Assembly (NCBI GenBank): GCA_966210725.1
Contig: CBIHLN010000097.1
Location: 1 to 9,470 of the forward strand
Reading direction: 5' to 3'
DNA length: 9,470 bases
From: Lysobacter_C sp966210725
Lineage (GTDB): Bacteria; Pseudomonadota; Gammaproteobacteria; Xanthomonadales; Xanthomonadaceae
The notes under the pieces were generated by a model. That model had not been told where the DNA came from. It did no database searches and saw only the letters and a list, made by a program, of their open reading frames with translations. The position numbers were made by a program, and so were the translations under genes. Position 1 is the first letter of the stretch. The number at the start of each line of letters is the position of its first letter. Positions 6,892 to 9,470 of this stretch are shown here, in pieces.

Positions 6892-9117
6892 TCAGAAGTC
6901 GTAGCGTACCGACACACTGTACTGGCGCGGCGGCCCATAGAACCCGGTCAGTACGCCCAAGGCCGCGTTGAGATTGTACCCCGTCGTACGGTATTCCTTG
7001 TCGGCCAGGTTGGACCCCTGCAGCGTCACCGTCCACGGGCCGCCACTGCGCCACGACAGGCCGGCATTGACCAGGCCGTAGCCGTCCTGGGTGATCGGCT
7101 GGGCACCGGTGCGCACGATCTCGGTGGTGGCGACCACGTCGCTCTGGTAGCTGTAGCCAAGGCGGGCGGCGATGTCGCCACCGCTGGACAGGTCGGTGCG
7201 GTACTCGACGTTGATCGCGCCGGAGAACTCCGGGGCATTGGTGAACTCCTGCTCGTCGGCGATGTTCTGCCCGGCGTAGAGGAACTCGTCGTACTGCGCG
7301 TCCAGCCACGCCAGGTTGCCGGCGATCAGCCAGTTGGACGTCGGCAGCCACTGGTACTCGACCTCCGCGCCGTTGACCGTGCCCGCGCCCGCGTTGGTGA
7401 AGTCGCCGAAGAACGCGTCTTCCGTGCCGTCGCCGTCGCTGTCGTAGGACGTGAACACCGATAGCTGGATGTCCTCGTACTTGTTGTGGAACGCGGACAG
7501 GTTCAGGAACAGCGTCTGGTCGAGGAAGCCCATCTTGGTGCCGACCTCGAAGCTGTCCACCACCTCGTCGTCGAACGGCTCGGCCGAGCGCGGCACCGCC
7601 GTGGCCTGCGCGCGGATGTTGTAGCCACCCGACTTGAACCCGCGCGAGGCGCTGCCGTAGACCATCACGTCGGGCGTGACCTGGTAGTCCAGCGAGACCT
7701 TGGGCGAGGTGTTGGTGAAGTTGATGGTCTTGTCGAAGTCCGCCGCCACCACGCCGGTCGGCGTGGTGTACGTCGCATCGGTATAGCCCTGGTTGAAGAC
7801 CTCCGCGTTCTTGTCCTCGTCCGTGTAGCGCGCACCCAGGCCCAGGGACAGGCGGTCGCTCAGGTCGAACGTCCAGTCCGCGTACAGCGCCACGCTCTCG
7901 GTGAACACCGTGCCCTGGGTGTCGCCGAACAGCAGCCCGAAGAAGTTGTTGAGCACCTGGCCGCCGGCCTCGCCGTCGAAGGCGTACAGGCCCATCACGC
8001 CACGCGCCCGGCCGCCGGCGTCGTAGTTGGCCTGCAGCTCGTGGCTGACCTGCTCGTCGCTGTAGAACGCCTTGACGTCGGCGATGGTCGCCGGCGTGGT
8101 GTCGAAGTCGATGTTGGTCTCGGTGTCGGACTCGCGCTTGGCCAGCACGTACTTGAAGCCCCAGTCGTCGTTCGCCCGCCAGTTGACGGTGGCCGAGGCG
8201 CCGGCGATGGAGGTGTCGTTGACGTTGGGCATGCCGTTGCGCACGTCAAAGCGGCTGTCCATTGGCGGGAACGCCGGCACGAAGCGGTTGGGCGCCAGCA
8301 TCTTCGCGCCACGCACGCCGGACTGGTCGTCCATCCAGTCCAGCGCGAACTGGATGTCCAGGTCCTCGCTGACGTAGGCGCCAAGCTGCGCGCGCAGGGC
8401 GAGGATCTCCTTGTCGCTGACCGGCTGGCCGGTGAGGGTGTTCTCGCCGAAGCCGTCGTTGTTGAGGCTGGCCACGGCCACCCGGGCGCGAAGCGCGTCG
8501 GTGCCGCCGACGGCCCCGCCCAGCGCGGCCTTGACGTCGAGCTGGCCATGGTTGCCGACCGTGAGCGAGGCGAAGCCGTCGGTGGCGGCCGGCAGCCCGC
8601 GCGAGATGTACTTGATCGCGCCGCCGATGGTGTTCTTGCCGTACAGCGTGCCCTGCGGGCCGCGCAGCACCTCCACGCGCTCCACGTCGAACACGTCCAG
8701 CAGCGCGCCCTGCGGGCGGGCGATGTAGACGTCGTCCAGGTAGATGCCGACACCCGGGTCCACGCCCCACAGCGGGTCGGACTGACCGACGCCGCGGATG
8801 TAGGCGGTGATGGTGCTGCTGGACCCGCGTGCGGCATAGATCGTCAGGTTGGGCACCTGCGCGTCGAGGTCGCCCAGGTCCTCCACCCCGAGGCGGTCGA
8901 GTGCCTCGGGGGTGAATGCCGTGACCGCCACCGGCACCTCCTGCAGCGTTTCCTCGCGCTTGCGGGCGGTGACGGTGACCGCGCCGAGCGTGCGCGCCTC
9001 ATCGACGGCGGGCTCGCCGGCGGCGTTCTGCGCCCAGGCGGCCGGTGCCGTCGATGCGATCAGCGCGGCGGCGATAGCCAGGCTCAGGTGCTTGCGGGTG
9101 GTGTCGATACGGCCCAT
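6892..9117 (-). CDS. TonB-dependent outer-membrane receptor
   Basis: 741 residues from the ATG at 9117. A Sec signal peptide covers about residues 1-29 with likely cleavage at AWA|Q. A TonB-box-like stretch (GAVTVTARKRE, 45-55) is followed by the plug domain (about 58-170, with VPVAVTAFTPEAL, YIRGVGQSDP, VEVLRGPQGTLYGKNTIGGA). The C-terminal beta-barrel includes YGSASRGFKSGGYN and ends in the usual terminal phenylalanine (SVSVRYDF). Such receptors use TonB-ExbBD energy to import scarce or bulky nutrients. The sequence does not give the substrate. The setting, divergent from a probable 3HB permease and near a 3HB-oligomer hydrolase, suggests oligo-hydroxybutyrate or a related acid. A Ca-loop-like DSDGDGTED occurs around residue 557 in a presumed loop. 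The reading frame is open to an ATG at 9186, but the 9117 start is chosen because a signal peptide follows it and GGGGAGAG precedes it. A terminator follows the gene. Confidence 0.9.
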   Translation of the reverse strand: MGRIDTTRKHLSLAIAAALIASTAPAAWAQNAAGEPAVDEARTLGAVTVTARKREETLQEVPVAVTAFTPEALDRLGVEDLGDLDAQVPNLTIYAARGSSSTITAYIRGVGQSDPLWGVDPGVGIYLDDVYIARPQGALLDVFDVERVEVLRGPQGTLYGKNTIGGAIKYISRGLPAATDGFASLTVGNHGQLDVKAALGGAVGGTDALRARVAVASLNNDGFGENTLTGQPVSDKEILALRAQLGAYVSEDLDIQFALDWMDDQSGVRGAKMLAPNRFVPAFPPMDSRFDVRNGMPNVNDTSIAGASATVNWRANDDWGFKYVLAKRESDTETNIDFDTTPATIADVKAFYSDEQVSHELQANYDAGGRARGVMGLYAFDGEAGGQVLNNFFGLLFGDTQGTVFTESVALYADWTFDLSDRLSLGLGARYTDEDKNAEVFNQGYTDATYTTPTGVVAADFDKTINFTNTSPKVSLDYQVTPDVMVYGSASRGFKSGGYNIRAQATAVPRSAEPFDDEVVDSFEVGTKMGFLDQTLFLNLSAFHNKYEDIQLSVFTSYDSDGDGTEDAFFGDFTNAGAGTVNGAEVEYQWLPTSNWLIAGNLAWLDAQYDEFLYAGQNIADEQEFTNAPEFSGAINVEYRTDLSSGGDIAARLGYSYQSDVVATTEIVRTGAQPITQDGYGLVNAGLSWRSGGPWTVTLQGSNLADKEYRTTGYNLNAALGVLTGFYGPPRQYSVSVRYDF

Positions 9118-9184
9118 CGCGGTGTCTCTCCCCAGGTGCGCGTCGGTGGCATGTCGGTGGGCGGTCCACGCCGCCATGCCGTGC

Positions 9185-9190
9185 ACGGTA
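9185..9190 (-). promoter_or_regulatory. Candidate -10 element of the TonB receptor
   Basis: On the minus strand TACCGT (TANNNT) lies 23 nt from the dyad at 9214-9229, almost the same distance as TAGGCT from the other dyad (22 nt). The transcription start would fall near 9178, giving a leader of about 60 nt before the ATG at 9117, which does have a Shine-Dalgarno. This also argues against translation from the ATG at 9186. Confidence 0.35.
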
Positions 9191-9213
9191 GGTGCGCCCG
9201 CGCGGCGCCGCAG

Positions 9214-9229
9214 TTGTACGTTCGGACAA
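9214..9229. promoter_or_regulatory. Second candidate CrbR-type binding site, receptor/permease spacer
   Basis: TTGTACGTTCGGACAA is an imperfect palindrome (TTGTNCG with its complement) and matches the dyad at 2220-2235 at 13 of 19 aligned positions including flanks, with GTAC, TTCG and AC in the same register. It lies in the 193-bp spacer between two divergent genes, 97 nt from the receptor start codon and 82 nt from the permease start codon, so it could serve one or both. Confidence 0.5.
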
Positions 9230-9310
9230 TGCCCGCGCCGGCCCTGCCACGCGGAGACTGCCCCGCACCGAGCCGGGCGCGTGCCGCCCCGCGCCGTCGA
9301 TGGAGAGGCA

Positions 9311-9470
9311 ATGGCATTCCTGATCGTGCTGGCCGCGCTGGCCTTCCTGATGTTCGTGGCCTACCGCGGCTACAGCGTCATCCTGTTCGCGCCGGTCGCC
9401 GCGCTGGGCGCGGTGCTGCTGACCGACCCGTCGCTGGTCGCGCCGATGTTCACCGGCCTGTTCATGGACA
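9311..9470 (+). CDS. GntP-family permease, probable D-3-hydroxybutyrate transporter (partial, C-terminus outside window)
   Basis: 53 complete codons are visible from the ATG at 9311, preceded by GGAGAGG ending 2 nt before the start. The peptide is strongly hydrophobic, with two predicted membrane segments: about 2-17 (LIVLAALAFLMFVAY) and about 22-38 (SVILFAPVAALGAVLL), followed by a TDPS turn and the start of another segment. The block AYRGYSVILFAPVAALGAVL resembles the N-terminus of GntP-type permeases annotated as gluconate or D-beta-hydroxybutyrate transporters in proteobacteria. That identification comes from memory of the family and from a short fragment. If right, it would carry the monomer into the cytoplasm with protons, matching the oligomer hydrolase 7 kb away. 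It is divergent from the TonB receptor and shares its regulatory spacer. Confidence 0.7.
   Translation, partial: MAFLIVLAALAFLMFVAYRGYSVILFAPVAALGAVLLTDPSLVAPMFTGLFMD

Noticed and set aside
3277..7464. A 1395-codon open frame on the plus strand, antisense to the kinase and the TonB receptor
   Set aside because: It crosses the strong terminator and the repeat-filled spacer between two well-recognised genes. Its product is a low-complexity run of Arg, Gln, His and Ala as expected from an antisense frame in high-GC DNA. No domain is recognisable.
9118..9186. An N-terminal extension of the TonB receptor from an ATG at 9186
   Set aside because: The extra 23 residues would bury the signal peptide, have no Shine-Dalgarno, and overlap the likely -10 element. 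The ATG at 9117 has both a ribosome binding site and a signal peptide directly after it.

Overview
The window is about 9.5 kb of very GC-rich DNA with strong third-position GC bias, carrying REP-like repeats with GTAGGAGCGGCTTC and GTAGGAGCGACGT cores. Together with the gene content this suggests a gammaproteobacterium of the Xanthomonadaceae/Lysobacteraceae type (Lysobacter, Luteimonas, Pseudoxanthomonas or a relative). That placement is inference from style, not from a marker gene.

Layout from left to right: (i) the 5' part of a minus-strand CDP-alcohol phosphatidyltransferase, probably phosphatidylserine synthase, running off the left edge; (ii) a minus-strand lipoprotein-like D-(-)-3-hydroxybutyrate (3HB) oligomer hydrolase; (iii) a plus-strand LuxR-type response regulator, divergent from the hydrolase across a 96-bp spacer; (iv) a repeat-filled convergent spacer; (v) a minus-strand 1125-residue hybrid sensor kinase with a sodium/solute symporter-like N-terminus; (vi) a second repeat-filled spacer ending in a clear intrinsic terminator; (vii) a minus-strand TonB-dependent receptor; (viii) the first 53 codons of a plus-strand permease, probably GntP-type, divergent from the receptor and running off the right edge.

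The kinase and regulator have the architecture of CrbS/CrbR (called MxtR/ErdR in Pseudomonas), the pair known for controlling acetate and short-chain carbon use. Here they sit beside a 3HB-oligomer hydrolase, a TonB receptor and a likely 3HB permease. I read the window as a candidate scavenging module for polyhydroxybutyrate breakdown products: outer-membrane uptake, lipoprotein hydrolase, inner-membrane permease, and a dedicated sensor and regulator. The substrate of the receptor and the regulatory links are inference.

The best support for a regulon is a 16-bp imperfect dyad, T-N-GTAC-N-TTCG-N-AC-N-A, present once in each of the two divergent promoter regions (2220-2235 and 9214-9229). In both cases a TANNNT -10-like element lies 22-23 nt away in the minus direction, towards the hydrolase and the receptor. 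In the hydrolase/regulator spacer, both genes carry almost the same 21-nt sequence up to and including the start codon, with TAGGCT ending 6 nt before ATG and no convincing Shine-Dalgarno sequence. This predicts leaderless transcripts for both.
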